Positions 22,555 through 32,650 of a stretch of 60,000 nucleotides of DNA are shown piece after piece. A program made the translations under genes and the position numbers. A model generated the notes under the pieces. It did no database searches. It saw only the letters and a program-made list of their open reading frames with translations, and had not been told where the DNA came from. Numbering within the stretch: the stretch's first letter is position 1; each line of letters begins with the position of its first letter. This DNA is from Cristatella mucedo (taxonomy: Eukaryota; Bryozoa; Phylactolaemata; Cristatellidae): positions 14,479,501-14,539,500 of the forward strand of contig WPIO01000001.1 in the NCBI GenBank assembly GCA_009760855.2, in the 5' to 3' direction.

Positions 22555-23860
22555 CTAATAAAAACGGTGGAATCAAAGAAGCAAAATCTAAAAATGCCGA
22601 TGTTGACCAATCCTCTTCTTAACTGCTCCCACACCAGCACCTTACCTAGTAATCCTTATGGCGATATAGTTGACCATTCCTCTGGCTTCTTTATAAGCAA
22701 GATCAGTGAGTCCATCCCCAAGGTATCACCTGCACGGGTTTCCTCAACCTGAGTTCCTTTCTTTACCTGAATTTCCACCTTCTAATCTGCCACTAGTGAC
22801 CTTATCTCGAAGCTCATCTCCCAGTCTAAGAATAAAGCTTGTGCTCTAAGCCCCATATCTATTGTTGCCCTTCTGAGATGCATAGATTTGCTGCAGCCCT
22901 GAATTACCCACATAGGAAATATGTTCTTAGCCTCAGGTCTTGCCGTGCATCCTTTATAAAGGCTGTTGTTGAGGCAATCATTTATAAGTAACGATTAGAC
23001 CAGAAGAACTTCAGAAAGTTCTGTCCAGTCTCCACACTGCCATTCCTATAAAAGGTTTTAGAACGAGTATAACCAGCTAAACTCATTTCTAAAAACTGCA
23101 AACCTAGCAAGTAAGTTGCAGTTATGTTTTACAGCGAATCACTCCACACAGTCTAGCGCTGGCTCACTACTAATTCCGCTGGATCTCTCTGCAGCACTTG
23201 ATGCTATTGATCACAAAGTCCTTCTTGAGCGCCAATCCTCTCGCCTGGGTATTACTGGCACTGTACTGCAATGGTTTAGGCCCTTTCTCAATGGGATATT
23301 TCCAAGCATAGATGTCAATGGGCAACAGTCATCCAGCAAGCCTTCGAAGTAATTACTCTCTAGGGACCTGTGCTTAGTCCAATACTTCTTTCTTTACCGA
23401 TCTAATCAGCCAAATTAGTTTAGCGTTTGTTAATTCACATCTAGAAGATTGCAATTCCCTTTATTCAGGACCCCCGGCGTATGACCTTTATCGTCTGCAA
23501 ATGTTGCAAAACTCGTCGGCTCACTGGCTCCCTGTCAAGTACTGAATCGATTTCACGATCCTCAATCTTACTTATAGGTCACTTCACTCGCTTTCACCAG
23601 TATATGTACCCATTGAACCTCCTTGCTCAACCACTGTGCTCGCGCACCACATACTCCTCAGAATCTAATCATCTTGCCGTCCCTCAGCACTAAATTAAAG
23701 TCTTTTTATGATCGAGCCATCGTCGCGTATGCATCGAAAGTCCGGAACTCGCTTCAGGCTATAATCACTACCGGCAATGACCTTGCATCCTTTAAATCTC
23801 TGCTAAAGATGTATCTGTTCCAGATAGGTTTCCCTGTGCCACAGTGAACTTGCCTTGTTT
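22555..23860 (+). mobile_element. LINE family A copy, decayed, internally deleted
   Basis: Begins with the linker region upstream of the RT domain (LPSNPYGDIVDHSSGFFISKI, also present at 50690-50760). It continues into an RT block (LDLSAALDAIDHKVLLERQS, LGITGTVLQWF) at 23116-23352, then jumps to the C-terminal region (ESNHLAVPQH, KLKSFYDRAIVAYASKVRNS) at 23623-23847. The catalytic YADD block and middle part are deleted, and stops are frequent. Confidence 0.8.
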
Positions 23861-23869
23861 TGCCTTTAT

Positions 23870-24108
23870 CTATCGCAGCATCTGCATGCAATCTGGGTGT
23901 CCTGATCCCAAATGACCCTTCACTAGGTGACCACAACAGCTCTACAGCCAAGTCTGCATGCTTTCAGTTATATAACATTGTAAAGCTTTGGGCATGTGCT
24001 TAGGCAAGTGTACCACATTCAAGCTAGTCAATGCATTAATGAAATCATGTATAGATTGTTGAACTCACTACTCTTAGGTTTTCCTGCCTGTGCAGTAAGA
24101 TGTTTGGC
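23870..24108 (+). mobile_element. LINE family A fragment (post-YADD region)
   Basis: Starts at the NLGVLIPNDPSLGDHNSSTA block and decays through LYNIVKLWACA to a GFPACAVRC-like segment. It is joined abruptly to the start of the next copy at about 24109, giving a mosaic. Confidence 0.65.
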
Positions 24109-25640
24109 AGACCAGCTGAACTCGTATATCGAAACCTCACACCTTGCTAGTAAGTTCCAGTCTGGCTTTAGAGCTAATCACTCCACAGAGTCAGCATTGC
24201 TTCGGGTATACAACGACCTACTTAGGAATGCAGACATGGGTAGAGTGTCTCTTCTTGTTTTGCTCGATCTTTCGGCAGCTTTTGATACCATCGATCACAA
24301 AGTACTTCTAGAGCGCCTCTCATCTCGTCTGGGCATCACTGGCACTGCTCTGCAGTGGTTCAGGTCCTATCTCAGTGGGAGACTCCAGAGTGTTGACGTG
24401 AATGGACAAAGATCATCTGAAGTACCTCTAAAATATGGAGTACCTCAGGGCTCTGTGCTAGGTCCGGTCCTTTTCACCGTTTATACTCTCCCTCTCGCTG
24501 ATGTGATTGCCAAGCACAATCTAGGCTTTCACTTCTATGCGGATGACACTCAGTTGTACCTTTGCTTTGATCCCTCCCAGCCTTCGAGCACCTCAAATTC
24601 TCTCAACTCACTTGCTGCATGCATTGATGACATCCGATCATGGATGGCAGCAAATTTTCTAAAACTAAACGATGATAAAACTAACTTACTAGTTATGGGC
24701 AAACCTAGTGTTATTCAGAAATTGGAAAGGCTGACTTTCAAAATTGGCTCTGCCAGCATATCTCCAGTTGCATCAGCTCGAAATCTAGGTGTCATATTCC
24801 AAAGCGACCTCTCGTTAGACGACCACATCAGCTCCACAGTCAAATCAGCCTATTTTCAGCTTCATAACATTGCTAAAATTAGGGCTTGTTTAGATAAGGA
24901 TACCACGTCCAAGTTGGTCCATGCATTCGTGACATCTCGTCTCGACTTCTGCAACTCACTGCTTACTGGCCTACCAGCATGTGCGATCAGGCGATTGCAG
25001 CTGGTGCAAAACTCTGCAGCTAGGCTTGTCTGTCGTGAGCGTCGCAGTTGCCACATTACTCCACTTCTCGCCGACCTGCACTGGTCACCAGTCAAGCAAC
25101 GGATTGACTTCAAGGTTTTGTCGCTCACTTTTAGGTCTCTTCATTCTATGGCTCCAGCCTATCTTTCAGATATACTACCCCATCAGGCAAAGCATCGTAC
25201 CACTCGCTTTTCGGAATCCAACAGTCTAGAAATACCTCGTACAAACCTTAAATCCTTTGGAGACCGTGCATTTAGTTCGTATGCTCCCAAAGCTTGGAAC
25301 TCCCTCCCGACCTGCGTCAGAACATCCCCTGACCTGACCACATTTAAAAGGAACTTAAAAACCCACCTATTTAGGACAGCATTTAGTGGGTCCCTGTGAT
25401 TCGTCCTTGATGTGCTTATGCGTGCTGACACTGTGCATGCTGCCACTAACCACATTTACATGCTGACCCTGTGCATGTCACCCCTAACCATGTTATTCAT
25501 TTTGTTTGTTTTTCAAGCATGATTTTACTTACTATTCTATTGCGTATCACTTTGCAGCAAATGTAAAGCGCCTAGAAAGAGATTAAGTTCTCTGAGGGCG
25601 CTTTATCAAGTGCAATATTATTATTATTATTATTATTATA
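24109..25640 (+). mobile_element. L2/CR1-type LINE (family A), best-preserved copy: RT ORF and 3' end
   Basis: An uninterrupted frame runs to 25399 (TGA). In order it has the RT fingers (FQSGFRANHSTESALL), AAFDTIDHKVLLERL, YGVPQGSVLGPVLF, the catalytic FYADDTQLY (YADD codons 24536-24547), LKLNDDKTNLLVMG, ARNLGVIF and the C-terminal region ending FKRNLKTHLFRTAF. The endonuclease and ORF1 are missing (5' truncation). The 3' UTR ends in AAATGTAAAGCGCC, AGAAAGAGATTAAGTTCTC and an (ATT)n tail at 25617-25640, the usual target-primed end of L2-like LINEs. The frame 23996-25399 includes about 110 bases from the previous fragment, so the real element begins near 24109. The intact frame and close match to 35210-35718 suggest recent activity. 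Confidence 0.93.
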
Positions 25641-25644
25641 TTTA

Positions 25645-26063
25645 GCTCAAAATGTTGCAGCTCGCCGCGTCTGATGTGAACGTCGCAACTGCCACAACAG
25701 GCCACTTCTCACCGATCTGCACTGGCTTCCCATCAGGCCGAGTATCGACTTCAGCGTTCTGTCAGCCACTTTTAGGTCCCTCCATTCTCTTGGTCTGGCT
25801 TACCTATCAGGATTAGTTCCTACTTAGGCTTAGCATCACACCATCTGGTCTTCTGACTCAAGTCGTTTAGCTGACTGGACATGAAAAAAAAAGAGCCTGG
25901 ACCCACCTGTTCCTCACAGAATTCGCTCGGCCCCTGCGAATGGTCCTTTGTTTGCTTATGCTTGCTAACATTGCTCCTGTTATCACTAAAAGATTAAGAT
26001 GGTACTGCTCCACCATATGTAAAGTGCCTAGGAAGAGATGCAGCTCTCTTAGAGTGCAATCTA
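25645..26063 (+). mobile_element. LINE family A-related fragment, diverged
   Basis: ORF2 C-terminal sequence (NVAARRV-like, then a TDLHWLP-like segment and ATFRSLHSLGLAYLS) and a 3' tail (GTAAAGTGCCTAGGAAGAGA, TGCAGCTCTCTTAGAGTGCA). It directly follows the (ATT)n tail of the previous copy. Its own tail supplies the TA into which the mariner-type element inserted. Confidence 0.7.
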
Positions 26064-26143
26064 CAGTGGTATCTCGGCTTGCACTGGTGCAGCTCTCAGC
26101 TTAGCCGCGATGGGAGCCCTTGCCTTAGAGGGGGGGGGGGGGG

Positions 26144-26370
26144 TCGACTAGGGCGCCTAGTACAGACCCAGCTCCTGACTCACCTAGCTCAGGTTAGAAT
26201 GGAGCTTTATGCAGGCGATGCGGTTAGGAGATGGAGCGACTAATGTGGTTGTCTTAGCGGGTTCGACTTGGACAGCTAGTACAAGCCCGACTCCTGGTCT
26301 ACCCGCTAAAGTTAGAATGAAGCCTGGTGCAGACGTTGCGGTCAGGATGTGCACCGACTAATATGCTGAA
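26144..26370 (+). repeat. Diverged 119-bp tandem duplication in LTR U3
   Basis: Unit one begins TCGACTAGGGCGCCTAGTAC at 26144 and unit two TCGACTTGGACAGCTAGTAC at 26263. Both continue through GACTCAC/GTCTACC, GTTAGAATG and GCGACTAATGTG/CCGACTAATATG. The period is 119 bp, with identity estimated by eye at roughly 70-75%. Confidence 0.75.
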
Positions 26371-26447
26371 GTAGAAATAGCAGCGGTGCGCGAGGTCAGG
26401 AGTGGAAAGGAGAGAGAATATAATGAGACGAGTGAGAGCCTACTCAG

Positions 26448-26612
26448 ACAGCTTGGGTAGTCGAGCAGAGACTACGCCCCGAGAGCTGAGGGACAGCTTG
26501 GGTAGTCGAGAGAGACTACGCCCCGAGAGCTGAGAGAGCTGGGGTAGTCGAGCAGAGACTACGCCCCGAGAGCTCAGGGCTGCAGCTTGGTAGTCGAGGC
26601 GAGACTACGCTT
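26448..26612 (+). repeat. About 50-bp tandem repeats, each containing a dyad
   Basis: Four consecutive units of the form CAGCTTGGGTAGTCGAGCAG followed by AGACTACGCCCCGAGAGCTG. Within each, GTAGTC and GACTAC are inverted, and the outer CAGCT/AGCTG are inverted too, so every unit can form a stem-loop. The copies become shorter and more diverged towards 26600. It lies in the U3 part of the solo LTR, where enhancer-type repeats are common. Confidence 0.82.
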
Positions 26613-27766
26613 CAAGAGCACGAGAGGCAAACCTACGGCGACGAACAGCTAAGTGTAACTTAGACTACGCAGTTGTGTTCTGCCGGCTACTCAGTTAGCT
26701 GCTCGTATCTTGGGGTGCTGTAGCAACCCGCCTTCGCAATTGCTAGCGACGCGCGCATAGGTTAGTGTATTATACGCGGGCTTCGGGAGTTCGCGAAGTT
26801 AACTCCGTCGGTCCGGTACGCGCCGCGTAAAGCGCTTGCGCCGGCGCGTAACCACTACTAACAGGCCCACAATAAACTGTTGCTTTCGGCACCCAGTTGT
26901 GGCCGCCTGTGTTTTAACCGCACTGCAGCACTGCATCACACAGTCCACCGGTAGAGAACCGGGGGACGAACCTCTACGCGGTTACAGGCTTACGGGTGTT
27001 TCGTGCTGTATCTCGGCCAATTTTTTGCTTTGAGTTGCGAGCTAAAATTTGGGTTGCGAGCCAGTTTCAGATACTCCACCACTAGTTGCCGCAGCGAACG
27101 TCACACTGTGTGCGTCACACTCACACCAACAAGGGTAGGGCAGTGTAACATTCCATTGCAAGACGCTGCCCTACGACTCGGGTGTGACGCCAAGCGCAGG
27201 CCTGTTGGTTCGCTCCCAGACAGAATCGAGCGAGCCCTTGCTTTGTGCTTGGACGCACAAGGTCGCCAGATTCCGGTGTTAAATCCGACTACGGAAGGAA
27301 CAGCTGAGTACGTACTGTGCTCTATTTAAGCAATATCATAGTGCGAGAGTTCACCGCCTAGCTGATAACAATCGGCGCGTCCTAAGACCCAACCAATAAA
27401 CGGAAAGCGAAAAAAGCCCGGCGAAAAGGGTAATAGTCGGCGAATACGATTCAGGTATTCATTTCAGCCTTTCTCCTCTAACTCTAGTAGCATCTTCAAG
27501 TCGTCCGATCTCTCAGTTACTCCTGTACATAAGGACTAATATAACCCGTTTATTGCAATACATTTTATTGTATTGTTTTTAAAACAATATCTGTTATTTG
27601 TAAGTACATTTTTAATTTAAAAACGTGACAAAAATCGCAGTGTTTTTTGGGGTCCGGAAAGGATTGATGGCATTTCAATGGGGAAAATTGATTTGAAAAA
27701 CGAGTAATTTGAGTTACAAGCTCCGGCACGGAACGAATTAAACTTGTAAGCCGAGGTACCACTGTA

Positions 27767-28351
27767 TATGTCTTGCTATTATTACTATTAACAAAATTAC
27801 CTGAAGGATCTAGTTCCCACCAATTAGGCCCGCCCAGACGTCAAATTTGCCCTCTTGAAGAATGGCAGATCTCTACCCGGAGGCACTTAAAGTGGAAAGT
27901 GGCTTTTGCCCCCTCCCCAAGGGAACAGCTAAGAAATGGCTCTTTAAGCTCTTTAGCCCCATCCCTAGCCATCTGGAGATCAAGCGTGAAGCAGCTTGCT
28001 GATCCCTGTTAAGCTCTGCCGATTAAAAAACTAATAAAGTTGCTGTGAATCGAAACAGGAAGTCTAATCCATCTGATTTTACGACATGTGCTTACCGACC
28101 CTGTCCAGCGATCGGTCAACTTATGAAGTCCTAGCTTCTCGGATATTTGTGTAACTCGATGGCTAAATCTGTTGCAGCTTGAAACCTAGGAGATAAATCC
28201 AGTTTGCTTCTGATATCCTGATATCCTGAGTTCGTGAGTTTGTCTTCCCTAATAACAAAAAACATACCGCTGCATCTCAGCAACCCGTAGAATGCGCTCC
28301 CATTTAGCCTTTGAACAGCTGCCACAGTGTCGAATCGGTAGCATAGCCACG
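27767..28351. other. Intergenic, no recognised element
   Basis: No exon or repeat recognised apart from a perfect short duplication (TGATATCC twice, about 28210). Confidence 0.3.
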
Positions 28352-28480
28352 CCGAGTATATCGCCTTCAGAGAACTGAATCTCTTTCAAGGCACTTTACA
28401 GCTGCTGTATAGAAAACATTGCCAAATGATTGGTGGTAGCATCCGCAAGCAGCAGGCAGAGTTATATAATTGGAAGGCAG
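28352..28480 (-). mobile_element. LINE family A 3' tail remnant
   Basis: Reverse complement reads AGTGCCTTGAAAGAGATTCA and GTTCTCTGAAGGCG, preceded by a remnant of the 3' UTR. Very short and diverged. Confidence 0.55.
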
Positions 28481-30419
28481 AATGTAGTAGTTATCGCGGC
28501 ACTTTTGAACTGTTTACACGATGATCGGACTTGCAGTAAACAGGTTTTTGTAGGGGCTTGGCGGGGAAGATTTAAGAGAATTTATTGCTATGACCGCAGG
28601 GCGGCACGAGGGCTCACCCTGTCGGTCAGACGGCGTAGCGGGCTTCGCTGAACGAACCCGAAGCGCCTCCGGGTGGCTAGAGCAAGCTCGTAGTCGAGCT
28701 CCGAGCTCGCGCGCATGCGCGGTCTCACCGCTTCGTTGCCCCGGCCAATGATAAATTCTCGGCCAGCGGCATATGGTTCGTTCGCCAGAAATAGCTGTTC
28801 AGTTGGTCTTCGCAAAAGCACCGGGAAAAATCCAAGCACCGTGGTGCTTGTCCACTTTCTGTAACATCTTGAAAGAGTTCTGCACCTGTATCGGTCATTT
28901 TGGCCGTGAGTTGAAGCACTCCAAGCAGAAGTGCACTGCAGCCTGACATCGGCTTCGGAGGCTGGTTTGGCACCTCAAGTGAGCCTCGCTTTAAACGTAC
29001 TCTGCTCTTGGACGAAGAGTACGTGACCCGAAGAAGTGCTTCTAAAAGTGCAACGCGACGTCGCGATATACATGCTACGTGCACAGGTGTACACACGTAC
29101 ACCTGTATATACTGTTTGCACAGGTGTATATATAAAGCTATATACAGATTGCGACAATTTATTTATATACTCAATCCCTATAATAAGCCAGGGTTGTTTG
29201 TTCATTAGTTTGTGAGTCAGTCGCAGTTACTGACGTCACACTTACGTTATGGCCGTTGTGACAAGCATAGTACTACTACAGTACAGTAATGCTGAATGTT
29301 ATAATATTATGCCAAATATAACTTGCAGATTTGCATTTGCTGCAGCGACATTTACTCTTATCACTGATATTGAACACGCCTTGGTAGGCCTCTCTTGGTC
29401 AGCAATAGACATTCACAAATAAAATCTGCCCGTGATTCTTCACTGGGCTTAGTATACAGTTTACATTTTTTTAAAGATAGGCAGATGATCTGTGCACTTC
29501 GTGCACGCAACTCTGAGCTGATTCGCTCCCCGGCGCTGACGAATAAATGTCACAAAATTAGATTTATTTTCATTTTATAAGAAAATGATTACGTGTAATG
29601 TTGAAATACTTTTTTCATTTTTCCTCCTATATATAATTTGCTCCATTAATTTAGAAATCGAAGTTTGACAGCCTGTGGGGCGGGTCCATCAGCGGATACT
29701 CAGCGGACACTCAGAACCACCTTGCAAAGTAAAGTTGGAGTTGTCCGTGATTTTTCATGGGCGCAGGCTAGTTAACCTATATAATTGTTAATGTGAGTCC
29801 GCCCGTCCCGTAAGCGCATGTCGCGAACGTCATGCTTAGGTTGTGCAGATGAGATTTTTATAGTGCAACTGCGACGGTACAACAACGGTGAGTGTCGATA
29901 CAGAAAGGGGATGAAAATTTACTCATTTGCACACGTAGCTATAACGCGAACTCTCATAGTTGCAATTGAACACTGAGCTGTGCTATACGTAATTAAATAG
30001 TAATGAGCAGGCTTTGATCAGGGCGTTCTAAAATTAGGATATTAAACGCGTTGAAGATTATCTATCGAGAGAACAGATGCAAACGAAGTGCCTCACCTGG
30101 ACAGCCAGTCGTAGCGACCGTCTGCCCGTCGGCAAGTCATTGCGGCTGCTCAGCCTGCGCTTAACTATACGCTTACACACATATATGGCCTTTAATTTTC
30201 AAATTCAATCTTCCCTCGATGTTTCAGTGGTACTCGCTTTTCGGAAGATTTTTTCGACGGTAGGCAGCGCCTCCTCCATTTAGGCGAATCCGGGTAGGAA
30301 TGGCCGGTCGAGTTGACTCGGCCTGTCGGAACTCTATCGGTAGGCTACTAATTAGACGAACGGATGAAAATGAAGAGCCGGACCAGGACACTTAGTGGCG
30401 GTCCGTATGTAATGATAAA
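28481..30419. other. Intergenic; GC-rich block and a perfect short hairpin
   Basis: 28560-29060 is CpG-rich with open frames on both strands but no family similarity. At 29083-29106 ACAGGTGTAC and GTACACCTGT form a perfect 10-bp stem with a 4-base loop, next to a GCGACGTCGC palindrome at 29055-29064. The rest is AT-rich without recognised content. Confidence 0.35.
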
Positions 30420-30690
30420 AATAGAAATAATAATAATAATAACAGTAATAAGAATAATGAAATGTATTTGTATAGCGCCATCAAGAAGTCAATCTCTTAT
30501 AGTGCCCTCAGAGAAGTCAATTCTAAGCACTTTATATTGGCTGAAAATGAAGTATGATCCTATGGTTAGTGGTTGCATGCTCAATGACAAGCATAATATG
30601 GTTAGAGATGAGATGCATACGGGCAGCGTGAAAATGTGGTTAGTGGCAGCATGCACAGTGTCAGCACGCATAAGCAGTGTCAGACAGTCG
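30420..30690 (-). mobile_element. LINE family A 3' UTR fragment
   Basis: Reverse complement shows the 3' UTR (GTGCTGACACTGTGCATGCT, GCCACTAACCACATTTTCAC), the tail with AGAGATTGAC and GGCGCTATACAAATACATTT, then ATT-type repeats at 30423-30455. Abuts the minus-strand R2/NeSL-like remnant. Confidence 0.8.
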
Positions 30691-30711
30691 TTGCGGCTGA
30701 GCCTTTGAGCA

Positions 30712-31266
30712 TCTGGGAGTAGAGTACCCGGGATTTTTCGCAGCGACGCTGCACGAAGTCTGGCGCAAGTCAGTCGGGTCTCTGTCTGCGGGGGGGGGGT
30801 GCAGCAACTACTTCAAAGCCGACCTCGCCGGTTAGAGGTGCTGCGGCATGAGAAAAGTCTGCAAGACGTCGAGCTTCTGCCAAAGGGCGAGAAGGCCCGC
30901 AGGCTTTCAAAAGGTTATTGTTCGTGGAAATGGAGGTTCTATCTCAGTCTGGGGCCCTGAAAGGGGCTGGGGGGCTGTTGAACACTTACAAGGGCTAGTT
31001 TTCCCGAAGCTCGGGATCCGTTGGACACGCAAGAGAATGGAGGCGAGAGTCTTAGTGCCCCGGCTACGTGGGGCTACGCTGCACTTTATACCAGCCAGAG
31101 CTGCATGCCCAGGGTATGGATGGAGTCAGTGGCCGTCAGCGAAAGATCGTGCAGCCCAACGTCCGTGCCAGAGAAAGGAGGCTAGGTCGTCAGCCAGTGC
31201 ACAGACGAACGGAGGAGCGTGCTAGCAAGCGTGAAGCCGGCCCCTCGCCGACGCCGAGCCTGCATA
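30712..31266 (-). pseudogene. R2/NeSL-like LINE reverse transcriptase, C-terminal half (decayed)
   Basis: Minus-strand frames contain an ALADDLA catalytic box (LADD codons at 31186-31197), a GIKCSVAP segment about 130 bases further on, and WQKLDVLQTFLMPQHL near 30845-30880. This is the order found after the active site of R2/NeSL-type RTs. The GC-rich composition is unlike the neighbouring family A LINEs. Stops and frameshifts break the frame. The other half lies at 32127-32650, beyond an inserted family A LINE. The clade is my inference from the motif style. A generic non-LTR RT of another GC-rich clade is possible. Confidence 0.6.
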
Positions 31267-32126
31267 TCTCCTGTTGAATCAGCTCGAAATCTAGGTGTCG
31301 TGTTCCAAAGTGACCTCTCGTTAGACGACCACATCAGCTCCAAAATCAAGTCTGCCTACTCTCAGCTACATAACATTGCTAAAATTCGGCTTGCTTAGAT
31401 AAGGATACCACGTCTAAATTGGTCCATGCATTTTTGACATCCCGTCTTGACTTCTGTAACTCACTGCTTGCTGGCCTACCGGCATGTGCAATCAGGCGAT
31501 TGCAGCTGGAGAAAAACCCCCGAAGCTAGGCTCGCCTGTCGTGAGCTTCGCAGTTGCGTCATCACACCACTTCTCGCCGACCTGCACTGGCTACCAGTCA
31601 AGCAACGGATCCACTTCAAGGTTCTGTCGCTCACTTTTAGGTCACTTCATTCTTTGGCTTTAGCCTATCTCTCAGATCTACTCCCCCACCAGGCCAAGCG
31701 TCGTACCATTCGCTTTTCGGAATCCAACAGTTTACCAATACCTCGTACAAACCTCAAATCCTCTGGAGACCGTGCATTTAGTTCGTATGCTCCCAAAGCC
31801 TGGAACTCACTCCCGACTTGCGTCAGAACATCCCCTGACTTGACTACATTTATAAAGAACTTAAAAACACACCTATTTAGGACAGCATTTAGTGGGTCTA
31901 CGTGATTCGTCCTTCATGTGCTTATGCGTGCTGACACTGCATGCTGCCACTAACCACACATGCATGCTGACCCTGTGTATGTCATCCCAAACCATGTTAT
32001 TCATGTTGTTTATCAAGCATGATATTACTCAGCATTCAATCGCGTTTCCCTTTCAGCAAATGTAAAGCGCCTAGAAAGAGATTGAGTTCTCTGAGGGCGC
32101 TTTATCAAGTGCATTATTATTATTAC
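31267..32126 (+). mobile_element. LINE family A copy inserted into the R2/NeSL-like element
   Basis: Starts within ORF2 at the [17 protein letters not shown] block and runs through [35 protein letters not shown] and APKAWNSLP to the stop near 31905, the 3' UTR and an (ATT)n tail at 32113-32126. A one-base deletion near 31388 (AAAATTCGGCTTGCTTAG) breaks the frame. Opposite in orientation to the element it splits. Confidence 0.88.
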
Positions 32127-32650
32127 TCGCTAGACGATTGTCTCCATCGCCTGACCGAAACGAATAGGCGACAGAGGGTCGCCCTGTCGGACCCCAGCCG
32201 TCGTCGGAATGCGTCCAGGCGTCCGTCAGCTCGCACACGAAGCTCCAGCAGCAAGCCAGCATAGAGAAGCTCCACGGAGCCATGGAATGCCTCGCTCACA
32301 CTGGCGTGTCACAGCACTCGAAAGTATGACACAGGGTATCCTTTCGAACTCGCCCTACCAGTCTTGGAATGCCAAGATCACGCTGGCTCAGCGCCGATCT
32401 CTGGGCTGATCAGAGGCACTGCACTCTCTCCCAGAAACAATTGCTCGAAGCCGAAGCTGCCAGAGAAACCCACTGAGGAGGCGAGTGGCCAATTGCCCGA
32501 CAGAAGCTTTTAGAGCGTGGGCTGGAGCGCGATGGGTCGAAAGTGACCGAGCCCGGTGGCATCCCCTTTCTTGTGTATCAGGATTGGTGAAGTGGGGACC
32601 TTCCCAGGGTGCAGGCCTTCACTCTGAAAGCTGGTAGTCAGCTTGCAGCT
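32127..32650 (-). pseudogene. R2/NeSL-like LINE reverse transcriptase, N-terminal half (decayed)
   Basis: On the minus strand: PGKVPTSPILIHKKGD (HKKGD about 32558-32575), FRPIALQPTL, then after stops GVRQGDPLSP at 32166-32195 followed by an AMETIV segment just before the LINE insertion. ILIHKKGD-FRPI-AL and GVRQGDPLSP are RT finger and palm motifs of non-LTR elements. Together with 30712-31266 they make one RT in colinear order. An N-terminal extension beyond 32650 is likely but not recognisable. Confidence 0.68.

Larger units (their letters stand above)
26080..26986 (+). mobile_element. Solo LTR inserted into the mariner-type element
   Basis: The 907-bp insertion begins TGCACTGG, ends GGTTACA (TG...CA) and is flanked by GGCT at 26076-26079 and 26987-26990. 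A TATA-like element (GTATTATACG, about 26767) and a poly-A signal (CAATAAACTG, about 26871) are in the expected order for U3-R-U5. The U3 part carries tandem repeats (119-bp and about 50-bp units). No internal retrotransposon genes remain, so it is the recombination product of a gypsy- or BEL-type element. The 4-bp duplication favours gypsy. Confidence 0.75.
26062..27766. mobile_element. Tc1/mariner-type non-autonomous element, split by a solo LTR
   Basis: Termini: CAGTGGTATCTCGGCT at 26064 and its inverted copy CAGTGGTACCTCGGCTTACA ending at 27764. TA dinucleotides flank both ends (26062-26063 and 27765-27766), the target duplication of Tc1/mariner/pogo elements. The left repeat is interrupted after 16 bases by the LTR insertion. 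Removing that insertion (and one GGCT) restores CGGCT-TACGGGTGTTTCG, which continues the match to the right end. The remaining 790 bp have no recognisable transposase. Frame 27003-27329 is open but has no similarity I can name. Subterminal GAGTTGCGAGC/GGTTGCGAGCC repeats resemble other mariner-like MITEs. Confidence 0.82.
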
